Positions 35,682 to 44,754 are shown, counted from the first letter of the stretch. The stretch: 64,000 nt of DNA from Perlucidibaca wandonensis (GCF_042677145.1 NZ_JBHTIT010000001.1:2271472-2335471); one strand, 5' to 3'. The notes: generated by a model from the letters alone, not told the origin. Numbers and translations: made by a program.

Positions 35682-36482
35682 TTATTCCGCAAACGCATGT
35701 TCAGGTGCGGGGTATTCGCCAGACTTAACCTGTTCAATATAGCTGCGGAAAGCACCTTCAATTGAGCCATCGCCGCAACTAAGGAAGTTTTTCACAAATC
35801 GTGCGGGTTTGCCGCTATGAATGCCTAGCATATCGTGCACGACCAAAACTTGGCCGTCACAATGTGGACCTGCACCAATGCCAATGACTGGAACATCTAC
35901 AGTTTCTTGTACGCGCTTGGCGAGATCAGTTGGGACGCATTCAAGCAGTATCATGGCGGCACCAGCAGCCACGACATTGCGCGCATCTTCTAATAGTTTA
36001 GTGCTGCTCGCCTCGTCACGGCCCTGTACTCGATAGCCGCCAAAGACATTAACCGACTGTGGGGTTAGGCCTAAATGTACGCAGCATGGAATGCCGCCTT
36101 GAGTCATTAGGCGAACGCTGTCACTTAACCACGAGCCTCCCTCGAGCTTGACCATGTGTGCGCCAGCGCGCATCAGTGCTGCGGCATTGGCTAGAGTGTC
36201 CTCAATAGTCGCGTAGGACATAAACGGTAAGTCAGCCATGATTAACGATTGCTGATTTCCGCGCGCGACCGCTGTCGTGTGATAGGCCATGTCGGCAACC
36301 GTGACTGGCAGCGTTGAGTTATGACCTTGCAGAACCATGCCTAAAGAATCGCCAATTAATAAGACTTCGACGCCTGCGCGTGCCATTGCCGCTGAAAAAC
36401 TAGCGTCGTAGCAGGTTAGGCAGCTGATGGCTTCGCCGCGTGCTTTCATGTCGCGCAAGGTGCGTAGCGTGATGGGTTTCAT
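35682..36482 (-). CDS. panB: 3-methyl-2-oxobutanoate hydroxymethyltransferase PanB
   Basis: PanB transfers a hydroxymethyl group from methylene-tetrahydrofolate to ketoisovalerate, the first step to pantoate. The 266-residue TIM-barrel product has SCLTCYDASFSAAMARAGVEVLLIGDSLGMVLQGH, the MVKLEGG block and IGIGAGPHCDGQVLVVHDMLG. An upstream in-frame ATG at 36512 exists. The ATG at 36482 gives the family start MKPITLRTL and has a GGAG Shine-Dalgarno. Confidence 0.97.
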   Translation of the reverse strand: MKPITLRTLRDMKARGEAISCLTCYDASFSAAMARAGVEVLLIGDSLGMVLQGHNSTLPVTVADMAYHTTAVARGNQQSLIMADLPFMSYATIEDTLANAAALMRAGAHMVKLEGGSWLSDSVRLMTQGGIPCCVHLGLTPQSVNVFGGYRVQGRDEASSTKLLEDARNVVAAGAAMILLECVPTDLAKRVQETVDVPVIGIGAGPHCDGQVLVVHDMLGIHSGKPARFVKNFLSCGDGSIEGAFRSYIEQVKSGEYPAPEHAFAE

Positions 36483-36566
36483 GGGCTTACTCCGCGCAAT
36501 CGATAGTGCCAATCATGGCTGCGCATATTCACTTGAGGGAGGGTCAAGGTCAAGACTGCTGTGGCG

Positions 36567-37097
36567 TTATTCTACTGTGCTTGGCCAGCGTAAATCTGGC
36601 CATAGCGCTAAGCCGTCTCGGCTACAGCTTGCCGCTAATTCATCGGCTCGATGGCCATTGGGTAGAACACGCGCGGCGGCAATATCAGCCAGTGGAACTA
36701 AAACGAATGGCCGATGATATAGCTCAATGTGCGGAATGGTTAATCGCTCACTCTGCATTGCTATCTCGCCATATAGCAATATGTCGAGGTCAAGCGTGCG
36801 CGCACCCCAGCGTAGTAGGCGCTCGCGCCCGGCCATAAGCTCGATAGCTTGCAGGGCATCGAGCAAGGCGATAGGCGATAGGCTGGTGCTAATGCTGATA
36901 ACGGCATTAGCGTAGTCGGGCTGGCCCTCAGGGCCTATGGCTGCGCTGCGGTATAGGTGAGAGATGGCAATAATGTGTATCTGCGCATGCGCTGCAAGTT
37001 GCTCTAGCGCAAAGCATAAGGTTTTAGGCGCATCGCCCAAATTGCCACCAAGGCCTATCGCAGCAAATTGCGACTCTACGTCAGTGTTAATGCTCAT
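36567..37097 (-). CDS. folK: HPPK, 2-amino-4-hydroxy-6-hydroxymethyldihydropteridine diphosphokinase
   Basis: FolK pyrophosphorylates the pterin used by FolP. The 176-residue product has AAIGLGGNLGDAPKTL at the start, YRSAAIGPEGQPDYANAVI, and the signature RWGARTLDLDILLYGE with the metal Asp residues. It lies between pcnB and panB, as in pseudomonads. folP is at 17.0 kb in this window. Confidence 0.97.
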   Translation of the reverse strand: MSINTDVESQFAAIGLGGNLGDAPKTLCFALEQLAAHAQIHIIAISHLYRSAAIGPEGQPDYANAVISISTSLSPIALLDALQAIELMAGRERLLRWGARTLDLDILLYGEIAMQSERLTIPHIELYHRPFVLVPLADIAAARVLPNGHRADELAASCSRDGLALWPDLRWPSTVE

Positions 37098-37102
37098 GGT
37101 TA

Positions 37103-38437
37103 TTACGACGGCGAAGCAGCTTTTTTAGGGCGACGGCGACGCTTTTTCGGCGCTGCGGCAGCTTCAGGTTTTGCTAATGCGCGTTGCATTTCGGCTTGTA
37201 AGCCTGGGTCGGCAGCTTGCCAGCGTGTCCACCACGCCGCCATCTTGCCTGTGGCTTCACCAACGCTTTCGCGCATCAGCAGGAAGTCGTAGCCAGCACG
37301 AAAGCGCTCATTTGTGGCCATGATCTCGACTTGGCGTGGGCGTGGCGATTCGAGGCGCATCTGCATTTCCCAGATATCGCGCATGACTTGTGAGACGTGT
37401 TTGGGAATGGCTGTGCGTGCTAATTGGCGGCTAACGGCATGTGTGCCAGCTTGTTGCCATGCTGGTACTGGCGGCACGCCATCATTGATTAATGCTTGCG
37501 CTCGCGCTTGAACATCGCCCCAGAGCAGGGCGGCAAAGAAGAATGCAGGATTGATGTGCTTGCCTTCCGCTAAACGCGCATCGGTACTTTGTGCAGTTTT
37601 CAGCCACAGTTGCTCGCAGGGATGCTCAGCGGGGCCAGGAAATAGCGGAGCGAATAAGCCATAGCCTTGCATTAGTGGCAGTAGTGGTGCGGCATGACCA
37701 CTGGCAAATAGTTTTTGGCACTCGTCGTAGAGGCGATGCGACGACATTTCTTCAAGCAAGTGCGCCAAAGCTGGAATCGGCTTGGCGGTCGCCGGAGCAA
37801 TAGTGAAGTTGAGCTTGGCGGCGAAGCGCACGGCACGCAGCATGCGCACAGGGTCTTCGCGATAACGTGTTTCAGGATCGCCTATGAGGCGAATAACGCG
37901 CTGCTTCAGGTCGGCTGCACCATTGGCGAAATCCCACAATGAGAAATCGGCAATGCGGTAATAAACAGCGTTGATAGTGAAGTCACGGCGGGCGGCATCT
38001 TCTTCGATGCTGCCCCAGACGTTATCGCGCAAGATGCGACCATCGGCATTGGTGCGAGCGCTTTGATCATCGCCATCGGCATGATTGGCGCGAAACGTGG
38101 CAACTTCAATGACTTCGCGGCCCCAGCGGACATGGGCTAAGCGAAAGCGGCGACCAATAATCTGACACTGGCTGCCAAACACTTGCTTCACATCTTCCGG
38201 CTTAGCGTTGGTGGCAATATCGAAATCTTTAGGAGATAAGCCAAGCAAAACGTCGCGTACGCCGCCACCAATAAGATAGGCATCGAAGCCACAATCTTGT
38301 AGGCGATACAGTGTTTTGACTGCTGCGGGACTGAGGTTCTTTCGAGAGATTGAGTGCTGGTCGCGTGGGATTACTACCGGCTTGAGCCGTGTCAGGTGTT
38401 TGCCCTGATTTCGCCAGCGATTTAGCCACTTCAACAT
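37103..38437 (-). CDS. pcnB: Poly(A) polymerase I PcnB
   Basis: PcnB adds poly(A) tails that target RNAs for decay. The 444-residue product is a nucleotidyltransferase with YLIGGGVRDVLLGLSPKDFDIATNA (catalytic DxD), RRFRLAHVRWGREVIEVATFR, the DNVWGSIEEDAARRDFTINAVYYR block and the GDPETRYREDPVRMLRAVRFAAKL motif that separates it from CCA-adding enzymes. The C-terminal tail is very basic (KKRRRRPKK). folK begins 5 nt downstream. Confidence 0.97.
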   Translation of the reverse strand: MLKWLNRWRNQGKHLTRLKPVVIPRDQHSISRKNLSPAAVKTLYRLQDCGFDAYLIGGGVRDVLLGLSPKDFDIATNAKPEDVKQVFGSQCQIIGRRFRLAHVRWGREVIEVATFRANHADGDDQSARTNADGRILRDNVWGSIEEDAARRDFTINAVYYRIADFSLWDFANGAADLKQRVIRLIGDPETRYREDPVRMLRAVRFAAKLNFTIAPATAKPIPALAHLLEEMSSHRLYDECQKLFASGHAAPLLPLMQGYGLFAPLFPGPAEHPCEQLWLKTAQSTDARLAEGKHINPAFFFAALLWGDVQARAQALINDGVPPVPAWQQAGTHAVSRQLARTAIPKHVSQVMRDIWEMQMRLESPRPRQVEIMATNERFRAGYDFLLMRESVGEATGKMAAWWTRWQAADPGLQAEMQRALAKPEAAAAPKKRRRRPKKAASPS

Positions 38438-38523
38438 ACTTGCATCTCGAGCCTTGTAAATAAGGTGCGCATGATAGCAGGTTGATATCCGACTGTATGT
38501 TAGGGCTTGGTTTAGAACGCAAG

Positions 38524-38544
38524 GCGGGAGGGGTTACCTCCCGC
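38524..38544 (-). terminator. Hairpin at the predicted 3' end of the CrcZ-like RNA
   Basis: On the minus strand GCGGGAGG pairs with CCTCCCGC over a TAACC loop. The following CTTGCGTTCT is only moderately U-rich, so the exact 3' end is uncertain and longer transcripts reaching into pcnB are possible. Confidence 0.5.
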
Positions 38545-38701
38545 GTACGCTGAACGGTGTGCGGTTTATGACCGTCTTATTATTTGGGCTTCTTTTATTA
38601 TTTTTGCCCGAGCATCCTTGGCTTTTGCAGTCTCACATCCTAGCGAGCGCTTTTTTTATAGTGCCGGTTACCCGACAAGCGGCTTATTTTTATTGTTCCG
38701 C
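38524..38701 (-). ncRNA. Putative CrcZ-like Hfq/Crc-sequestering small RNA
   Basis: The predicted RNA starts near 38701, 12 nt after a sigma-54 -12 element, and ends at a hairpin near 38524, about 180 nt. It has three A-rich ARN-repeat tracts: AACAATAAAAATAAG (38683-38697), AAAAATAATAAAAGAAG (38589-38605) and AAATAATAAG (38576-38585). The second is closed by a GGGC/GCCC stem, presenting it in a loop. CrcZ of Pseudomonas lies at the same place, downstream of cbrB and upstream of pcnB, is activated by CbrB with sigma-54, and titrates Hfq/Crc through such motifs. It is shorter than the roughly 400-nt CrcZ. Function is inferred from position, promoter and motifs. Confidence 0.7.
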
Positions 38702-38711
38702 AATTACATAA

Positions 38712-38728
38712 AGCAGGTACTGTGCCAA
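38712..38728 (-). promoter_or_regulatory. Sigma-54 promoter of the CrcZ-like RNA
   Basis: On the minus strand TTGGCACAGTACCTGCT carries the -24 GG and -12 GC elements separated by exactly 10 nt, close to the YTGGCACGNNNNTTGCW consensus. The expected start is near 38701. The adjacent gene encodes a sigma-54 activator (CbrB). Confidence 0.85.
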
Positions 38729-38812
38729 CTTTCAATAATTCTAGTTATTTCAGATAAATCATCGACTTGTAAATTTGTTGGATATGATTGTGTGTGAGGC
38801 ATCAGACTAAAG

Positions 38813-38854
38813 TGTTACTTACTGACTTAGTTTGTGTAGATAGGTAACGTAACA
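38813..38854. promoter_or_regulatory. Putative CbrB upstream activating sequence
   Basis: TGTTAC (38813-38818) is opposed by GGTAACGTAACA (38843-38854), which holds two tandem GTAAC half-sites. They sit about 112-153 bp upstream of the predicted sigma-54 start, a usual enhancer distance. I recall TGTTAC/GTAACA-type repeats as CbrB sites in Pseudomonas. The 30-nt spacing here is my reading and needs a binding test. Confidence 0.55.
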
Positions 38855-38872
38855 TGCGCGACTGTTTTGTGA

Positions 38873-40222
38873 TCAACGGCGTCGAGGAATGCCTAAGCGC
38901 TGGCGTCGTTCCCAGAGCGTCTTGCGACTAATGCCAAGCTTTTGTGCTAACTCTGTTTCAGACATTTGGTCCTGATGCTCTAAGACGAAGTGCTGAAAAT
39001 AGTCCTCGAGGGATAGCCCTGTAGGTGGGTCATCATCGACCTGTACTGTTTGAGTTTGCCGCGCGGGATAAGCGGACTCAATGGCTAGTAAGCTGGGCGT
39101 AATAACCTCAGCTTCGGTCAAAATAACGGCTCGCTCGATGGCATTTTCCAGCTCACGAATATTGCCTGGCCAATGATAATGCGCCATTGCCTCCCGAGCC
39201 TCAGGGGTGAACGTTAGAGGTTTCGAGCCAACTCGCTCAATGGTTCTCACTAATAACTGATCAGCAATGGTGAGAATGTCGTCGCCCCGATCGCGCAGCG
39301 GAGGCAGTGACAGCTCCATCACATTGAGGCGAAAAAATAAGTCTTCGCGAAACAGGCCTTCGCTGGCGAGCTGCTTTAGGTTGCGATGCGTGGCGGCAAT
39401 CAGGCGTACATCGACCTTGCGCGTTTGTGTAGCACCAAGGCGGCGGACTTCTTTCTCTTGCAGCAGGCGCAATAAGCGCGCTTGTGCTTCTAATGGCAAT
39501 TCGCCGATTTCATCGAGAAATAACGAACCACCATCAGCGGCCTCGACCAAGCCTTTGCGTAAGCCTTGAGCGCCGGTAAACGCGCCTTTTTCATGGCCAA
39601 ATAATTCAGACTCAATCAATGACTCTGGAATGGCCGCGCAGTTTACCGAGATCAACGGTGCATCACGACGTGGACTTTGCTCATGCAATGCGCGCGCGAC
39701 TAGCTCTTTACCGGTGCCAGACTCGCCTAAAATTAATACAGTGGTGTTGAGCGGGGCGACACGACTGATGCGTCGATGCATTTCTATCATCCCAGGGCAG
39801 TTGCCAATGATGCCGCTATCGGGCTTGGCTAACGCTTGCTCGGCACGCAGGGCGCGATTTTGTCGGCGCAAACGCTGCTCGCGCAAAATGCGATCGATAG
39901 TGATCAGCATGTCATCGTGATCAAACGGCTTGGCAATGTAGTCAGCTGCGCCCGCTTTCACGGCATCGACGGCTGAGCGAATGCTGGCGAAGCTAGTCAT
40001 GATCAGCACGGGCGTTTCACCTGCACGCTCGATTAGTGCTGTGCCTGGCAGGCCAGGCAGCCGTAAATCAGAAATGATCAGGTCGTATAAATCCGGAGAA
40101 GACTGCGCCAAGGCCTCGTCGACACTGCCGGCTTCGGCAACTTCGTAGCCATTACGCTGCAATAGGCGCTTCAGGCCGCTGCGAATTACCTGTTCATCAT
40201 CGACGACTAAAATACTGCTCAC
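38873..40222 (-). CDS. cbrB: Sigma-54-dependent response regulator CbrB
   Basis: This is an NtrC-type regulator of 449 residues. The receiver domain has Asp52 in SDLRLPG and Lys98 in AKPFD. The AAA+ domain has Walker A GESGTGKE (166-173), the sigma-54 contact loop GAFTGA (213-218) and a GSLFLDEIGELPL Walker B. The C-terminal Fis-type helix-turn-helix reads ELAQKLGISRKTLWERRQRLG. It overlaps cbrA by 4 bp and precedes the CrcZ-like RNA and pcnB, matching cbrAB of Pseudomonas, which controls use of secondary carbon and nitrogen sources. Confidence 0.93.
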   Translation of the reverse strand: MSSILVVDDEQVIRSGLKRLLQRNGYEVAEAGSVDEALAQSSPDLYDLIISDLRLPGLPGTALIERAGETPVLIMTSFASIRSAVDAVKAGAADYIAKPFDHDDMLITIDRILREQRLRRQNRALRAEQALAKPDSGIIGNCPGMIEMHRRISRVAPLNTTVLILGESGTGKELVARALHEQSPRRDAPLISVNCAAIPESLIESELFGHEKGAFTGAQGLRKGLVEAADGGSLFLDEIGELPLEAQARLLRLLQEKEVRRLGATQTRKVDVRLIAATHRNLKQLASEGLFREDLFFRLNVMELSLPPLRDRGDDILTIADQLLVRTIERVGSKPLTFTPEAREAMAHYHWPGNIRELENAIERAVILTEAEVITPSLLAIESAYPARQTQTVQVDDDPPTGLSLEDYFQHFVLEHQDQMSETELAQKLGISRKTLWERRQRLGIPRRR

Positions 40223-43161
40223 GCGTTCATATCCTCATTGCGTTTGGCGGCCGGCAGCGTGATTTGCACAATCACACCGGTGCCTTGATCGTAATCGCGC
40301 TTATCGATTAACTGGATGCGGCCTTCATGTGCCTCAATGATGCCATGAACTAGCGCTAAACCTAGCCCTGTGCCGTCACCGAGCGCCTTAGTTGTTACAA
40401 AGGGCTCAAATAAGCGTTCGCGCAAATCGCCATCGGGCAGGCCGTGCCCGAAGTCTTCAATCTCAATACGCAGTGATGGCCCGTGCTGACGAGCGCGAAC
40501 CAAGATTCGGCCTGACTGCGTGCTTGCATCGCGGGCATTGCCGAGAAGATTGATGAAGACTTGGCACAGGCGCTGGGCATCACCATAGACGCCTAGGCTG
40601 CTATCGATATGCACTCGAAAATCAACTTGGCGCGCTTCCGGTGCGAGTTTTAGTAGATGCAGCGATTCATTGACCACGGCGAGCAAGGGCACATTGTCGA
40701 ACTCGCCGCCGACATGATGCTCAGTGCGAGCAAAGCCCACTAAAGACTGCACAATGCTGGTGACGCGCTTGGTTTGATCGAGAATGTCTTGCGCGGTCGC
40801 ATGCACTTCATGGTCGATCGCATGCTCAGCTTTAAGGTTTTGCGCTAAGCAGGCAATGCCCGTAATTGGGTTGCCGATTTCATGGGCGACACCAGCCGCT
40901 AGGCGACCAACTGCTGCTAAGCGCTCGCTATGGTGCAGGCGTGACTCAAGCTGTTGCAGGGCGGTTATTTCCTCCATAACCAGCACTACACTGCCATCGG
41001 CGTCGCCAATCATGGCGCGATGAAGGTTAATCCAGCGAGTTTGGCCATCGACATTTAGGCGGTGACGCGACTCTAGCGCGCCGGGCTGGTTTAGAAACTT
41101 AGTTAGCGTGTGGTTCCATGGCTCGGGAAGGCTACTTAGTCGCGAGCCAATAACTTCGATATCGGCGCAGCCAGTAATATCCATGATGGCGCGATTCCAG
41201 CTCAGCACTTCAAGGTCGCCCGCCAGCGTACATACGCCTAATGGCAGGTCGTGCAGAGTTTGGCGATGAAAACGGCGCAAGGTATCAAGCTCAGCAGCCA
41301 GCCCTGAAAGTTTGTCGCGATATTCCTCCAGGCGTGACTCAATAAAGTGAATATCTTCGCCGGGGCTTTGCGGCACGATTTGTTGGGGTAGATGTTTGTC
41401 GAGCAACTCCATGGCCAAGCTTGGCCCCAATAAGCCAGACAGGTTGGCGCCGAGCTGATCGCGTAGGCGGCGCAGTGCATAGGGGCGGCGTTCAGTGCTG
41501 GCCATATTGAGATCATTGCGCGCCATGCCAACTTCGCGCTCAGCGGTTAGTGGTCCGAGCGCTGGCGTTAGTGCTTTGACAAAAGCGTCCACTGAGTCGG
41601 CGGCCAAGCTCCAACGCACGGGGCTGCTGAGGTTATCGACTGAGCACGCTTCGGCAACTTCACGATCGGCAGCAGATTGAGGCTGTAATAGCGAGACAAC
41701 GACGAGGACGATGCCATTGCCCAGGGTGGCGATGATGCCCATGGCCTGCCAATGATCGAGTCGCGATGTGGTGATAATGCCGAGTAGCTTGCCGCTATCA
41801 AAGTTGGCTAAAAATAGTGACGGAATCGCCAGCATGACTATCCAAATTGCCATGCCAAAGCTCAAGCCTGTGAGCATGCCCGAGCGTGTCGCGCGCGGCC
41901 AAAACAGTAGAGCCAGCACACTAGGTGCTAACTGCAAAATGGCAACGAATGACAGCATCGACATTTCAGTGCTGTCGGGACGTAAACCAGGCAGCCAAGA
42001 CAGCATAAAGGCTGCGAGCAAAATGAAGCCGATGAGAAAGCGGCGCTGGCGCTGAGTTTCTAGATAAAGTGCGTCGTCGGTAGGCCAGCCGCGTAAAGGC
42101 AAGATGACATGGTTTAGCGTCATATTGGCCAGTGCCAGTGTGGTGACAATTAAGATGCCGCTTGATGATGCTAGTGCGCCAATAAACAGCAGCAAAACTA
42201 GAGCGGGTGAGCGCGATTCGATAGCAACGCCGAGGCTATAGAACTCGGGTAAGTCTGCTAGGCCGATGGCCTGTCCGGCCCATAAAATGATGGGAATGCC
42301 CAATGCCATCACCAGCAGGTACAGCGGAAAGGCCCACGTTGCGGTGAGCAAGTTGCGCGGCTCGCGGTTTTCCGTAAAGGCCATGTGATAGAGGCAGGGC
42401 ATAACCACTGAGGCGAAGAAAAACACCAGCAGAAGGCTATGCCAGTAGCCTGCTTTTAGCGGTTGAAATAGATTGCGCAAGGCTTCGGGATGATGACTCA
42501 GCCAATCATTAACGCCTGCGCTACCACCAAGCACGCCGAAGTAGGCGTAGAGGCCAACGGCCGAAATGGCAATGAGCTTAATCACGGACTCGAGCGCGAT
42601 CGCCACCACAAGGCCGTCATTCTCCTGATGGCGACTCGACTTTGCCCCAGCACCAAATAGCGACGTAAAGCCGATGAGCATTACGCAAAACACCAGACCC
42701 ATAAGCTTGGTATTTGTGCCGCCGGTGAGTATGCGTGCGACCTCGCCGACGGTTTGCATTTGCGTGGTGAGCAATGGCATGACGCCAATTAACATGGCGA
42801 TAGTTGCTAGCGTGCCGGCGGCTTGGCTGCGGTAGCGGAATGCGAGCAAGTCCGGTAAGGAGGTGAGCTGATGACTACGTGCAAGCCGAAAAAGTGGCTG
42901 CAAAAATACCGGAGCCAAGAGAAATGCGCCGGCTAGACCAATATAAAAAGTGAGAAAGTTGAAGCCGCTTTCGCGCGCGAATTGCACGGCACCAAATAGG
43001 CCCCAGGTGCTGACAAAAACGCCCAATGACAAAACAAACACTGCCGGATGGCGCACCCAGCGTAAAGGAATCCAGCCGTGCTCACTGGCGTAGGCGGCAA
43101 AAAATAAGAGCCCCAAATACGCAGTGGTTAGCGTAAATAGTAGGGTAGGACTAAAGATCAT
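40219..43161 (-). CDS. cbrA: SLC5/SSS-type transporter-sensor histidine kinase CbrA
   Basis: CbrA is a 980-residue fusion of a sodium-solute symporter-like membrane domain (about 1-490, some 13 helices) and a kinase. A linker leads to a PAS-like region (about 640-730, LPLGVCTLAGDLEVLSWNRAIMDITG), then HisKA with GVAHEIGNPITG (His760), and HATPase with NLLGNARDAS, DFGHGLPDG and GTGLGLALV. Length and order match Pseudomonas CbrA. It overlaps cbrB by 4 bp and the small cbrX-like gene by 11 bp. The membrane part may sense or transport a nutrient such as histidine, as reported for CbrA. That is inferred here. Confidence 0.94.
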   Translation of the reverse strand: MIFSPTLLFTLTTAYLGLLFFAAYASEHGWIPLRWVRHPAVFVLSLGVFVSTWGLFGAVQFARESGFNFLTFYIGLAGAFLLAPVFLQPLFRLARSHQLTSLPDLLAFRYRSQAAGTLATIAMLIGVMPLLTTQMQTVGEVARILTGGTNTKLMGLVFCVMLIGFTSLFGAGAKSSRHQENDGLVVAIALESVIKLIAISAVGLYAYFGVLGGSAGVNDWLSHHPEALRNLFQPLKAGYWHSLLLVFFFASVVMPCLYHMAFTENREPRNLLTATWAFPLYLLVMALGIPIILWAGQAIGLADLPEFYSLGVAIESRSPALVLLLFIGALASSSGILIVTTLALANMTLNHVILPLRGWPTDDALYLETQRQRRFLIGFILLAAFMLSWLPGLRPDSTEMSMLSFVAILQLAPSVLALLFWPRATRSGMLTGLSFGMAIWIVMLAIPSLFLANFDSGKLLGIITTSRLDHWQAMGIIATLGNGIVLVVVSLLQPQSAADREVAEACSVDNLSSPVRWSLAADSVDAFVKALTPALGPLTAEREVGMARNDLNMASTERRPYALRRLRDQLGANLSGLLGPSLAMELLDKHLPQQIVPQSPGEDIHFIESRLEEYRDKLSGLAAELDTLRRFHRQTLHDLPLGVCTLAGDLEVLSWNRAIMDITGCADIEVIGSRLSSLPEPWNHTLTKFLNQPGALESRHRLNVDGQTRWINLHRAMIGDADGSVVLVMEEITALQQLESRLHHSERLAAVGRLAAGVAHEIGNPITGIACLAQNLKAEHAIDHEVHATAQDILDQTKRVTSIVQSLVGFARTEHHVGGEFDNVPLLAVVNESLHLLKLAPEARQVDFRVHIDSSLGVYGDAQRLCQVFINLLGNARDASTQSGRILVRARQHGPSLRIEIEDFGHGLPDGDLRERLFEPFVTTKALGDGTGLGLALVHGIIEAHEGRIQLIDKRDYDQGTGVIVQITLPAAKRNEDMNA

Positions 43162-43366
43162 TTAAATCGCGGCTCCGTGCTACCCAATAGCCCAAGGCAA
43201 TCAGTAGTGCCCAAATAGTGTAGGGGCGATACCACGCACTGCCGCCCTCACTCCACCAATCAATGATCACGGGTGAGAGTAAATAAGCGCCAGCAACAAA
43301 TAGCAAAATTAGGCGGTCAATATACACGCGAGGGCTCCGAAACGCAGCGATTGTGCGTGTTGGCAC
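43151..43366 (-). CDS. cbrX: Small membrane protein, CbrX-like
   Basis: The 71-residue product has two predicted transmembrane segments, ILLFVAGAYLLSPVIIDWW and TIWALLIALGYWVA, with a basic N-terminus and a charged C-terminus. Its end overlaps the cbrA start by 11 bp. Pseudomonas has a small ORF named cbrX at the same position upstream of cbrA; I assign the name by position, size and topology, not by alignment. The function is unknown. Confidence 0.65.
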   Translation of the reverse strand: MPTRTIAAFRSPRVYIDRLILLFVAGAYLLSPVIIDWWSEGGSAWYRPYTIWALLIALGYWVARSRDLNDL

Positions 43367-43394
43367 GGTATCAGCTTTAGCTCATTGGGCAAAG

Positions 43395-44279
43395 TCAGGG
43401 CTGCTTAATGTCGCCTATTGGCAGCGCTGACTCACACCAATGCGCCACGGCCCAGGTGATGATTTCGTCGATAAAGGCTTGGCGAAGCTCAGCTGGCGGC
43501 TGCTGCGCCAATAGTTGCAGCGCTAAAAAGACATTCTCTGCGGCATGATTATTGTTTAACGCGAGTGCATGGCTTTGCTTCGATAGCTTTTGGCCAGTGC
43601 TGTTAATAAGCATCGGGATGTGTAAAAACTGCGGTCGTGCCCAGCCTAGGCTATCGGCGAGATGACACTGGCGTGCCGTGTTGTCGAGCAAGTCAGTGCC
43701 GCGAACCACTTCGCTAATGCTCATGTCATGATCATCAACAACGGTGGCGAGCTGATAAGCCGGTAAGTCATCGCGCCGCCAAAGTATGGCATCGCCGCAG
43801 CTGCGGCTTAGTAGCTCAGACAGTTCACCGTGTAGGCGGTCATGATAGGTGCTTGCAGTGGCAGGCGATCGCAGACGCCAAGCGGCATCGCTAGCATTAG
43901 GGTGATGCTCGCCATGCCGGCATGGGCCTAAGCAGTCGAGCACGCCGGCTTCAGCGCGAGCGCTACGTGAGCAATCGCAGGCATAGACTAAGTTTTTGGC
44001 AATGAGCTCGGCCAATACTTCTCGGTAGCGCGCAATGCGTTGATGCTGCCAAACGATATCGCCGTCCCAATGCAGGCCATGCGCCTCGAGCGTGCTAATA
44101 AAACTGTCAGCTGCGCCAGCTTGTTCACGAGGTGGGTCGATGGTGTCGATACGAAGTCGCCAGAGGCCGCCCTGATGTTTGGCGCTGGCATAGCTGCTGA
44201 TTGCAGCAAGAAGAGATCCGAAGTGTAGCGGGCCGGTTGGCGAGGGCGCGAACCGGCCGATAACGCGGTTAACCACCAA
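43395..44279 (-). CDS. gluQ: Glutamyl-Q tRNA(Asp) synthetase
   Basis: This GluRS paralog without the anticodon-binding domain attaches glutamate to queuosine 34 of tRNA-Asp. The 294-residue product has RFAPSPTGPLHFGSLLAA (HIGH-like), zinc-type Cys residues in YACDCSRSARAE and LDCLGPCR, DLLDNTARQ, and a KLSKQ motif. It overlaps dksA by 11 bp. dksA-gluQ is a conserved pair in many gammaproteobacteria. Confidence 0.95.
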   Translation of the reverse strand: MVVNRVIGRFAPSPTGPLHFGSLLAAISSYASAKHQGGLWRLRIDTIDPPREQAGAADSFISTLEAHGLHWDGDIVWQHQRIARYREVLAELIAKNLVYACDCSRSARAEAGVLDCLGPCRHGEHHPNASDAAWRLRSPATASTYHDRLHGELSELLSRSCGDAILWRRDDLPAYQLATVVDDHDMSISEVVRGTDLLDNTARQCHLADSLGWARPQFLHIPMLINSTGQKLSKQSHALALNNNHAAENVFLALQLLAQQPPAELRQAFIDEIITWAVAHWCESALPIGDIKQP

Positions 44280-44754
44280 CCAGCTGCTTTTCCTTGATTT
44301 CTTGCAGGCTCTTACAGTCGATGCACAGGGTTGCAGTAGGGCGGGCTTCTAGGCGGCGAATGCCGATTTCGATGCCGCAATCATCGCAGTAGCCGTAGTC
44401 ATCTTTTTCGATGCGATCGAGCATTTGATCGATTTTCTTGATCAGTTTGCGCTCACGATCACGCGTGCGCAGTTCAAGAGAGAACTCTTCTTCTTGCGTG
44501 GCGCGATCGTTGGGGTCGGGCAAGCTGCCAGACTCATCTTTCATGTGGTGCACAGTGCGGTCCACTTCCTGCATTAACTCGCGTTTCCAGGAAATTAAAA
44601 TTTCACGAAAATGCTTACGCTGAGGCGCACCTAAATAATCTTCACCTTTGGTTTCTTTATACGGTTCAACACCGTGAATGAGGACGATACCAATTGGTTT
44701 TTTCTTAGTTTTGGTGGCCGCAGTAGCCTTTTTTTCAGTAGTGCGGGTAGGCAT
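44269..44754 (-). CDS. dksA: RNA polymerase-binding transcription factor DksA
   Basis: DksA binds the RNA polymerase secondary channel and potentiates ppGpp, including at rRNA promoters like those at 58.2-58.4 kb. The 161-residue product has a Lys-rich N-terminus (about 1-20), a coiled coil whose tip LPDPNDRA carries Asp80 and Asp83, and a four-Cys zinc finger (Cys123, 126, 144, 147). The sfsA gene that precedes dksA in Pseudomonas is not here. Confidence 0.98.
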   Translation of the reverse strand: MPTRTTEKKATAATKTKKKPIGIVLIHGVEPYKETKGEDYLGAPQRKHFREILISWKRELMQEVDRTVHHMKDESGSLPDPNDRATQEEEFSLELRTRDRERKLIKKIDQMLDRIEKDDYGYCDDCGIEIGIRRLEARPTATLCIDCKSLQEIKEKQLVGG

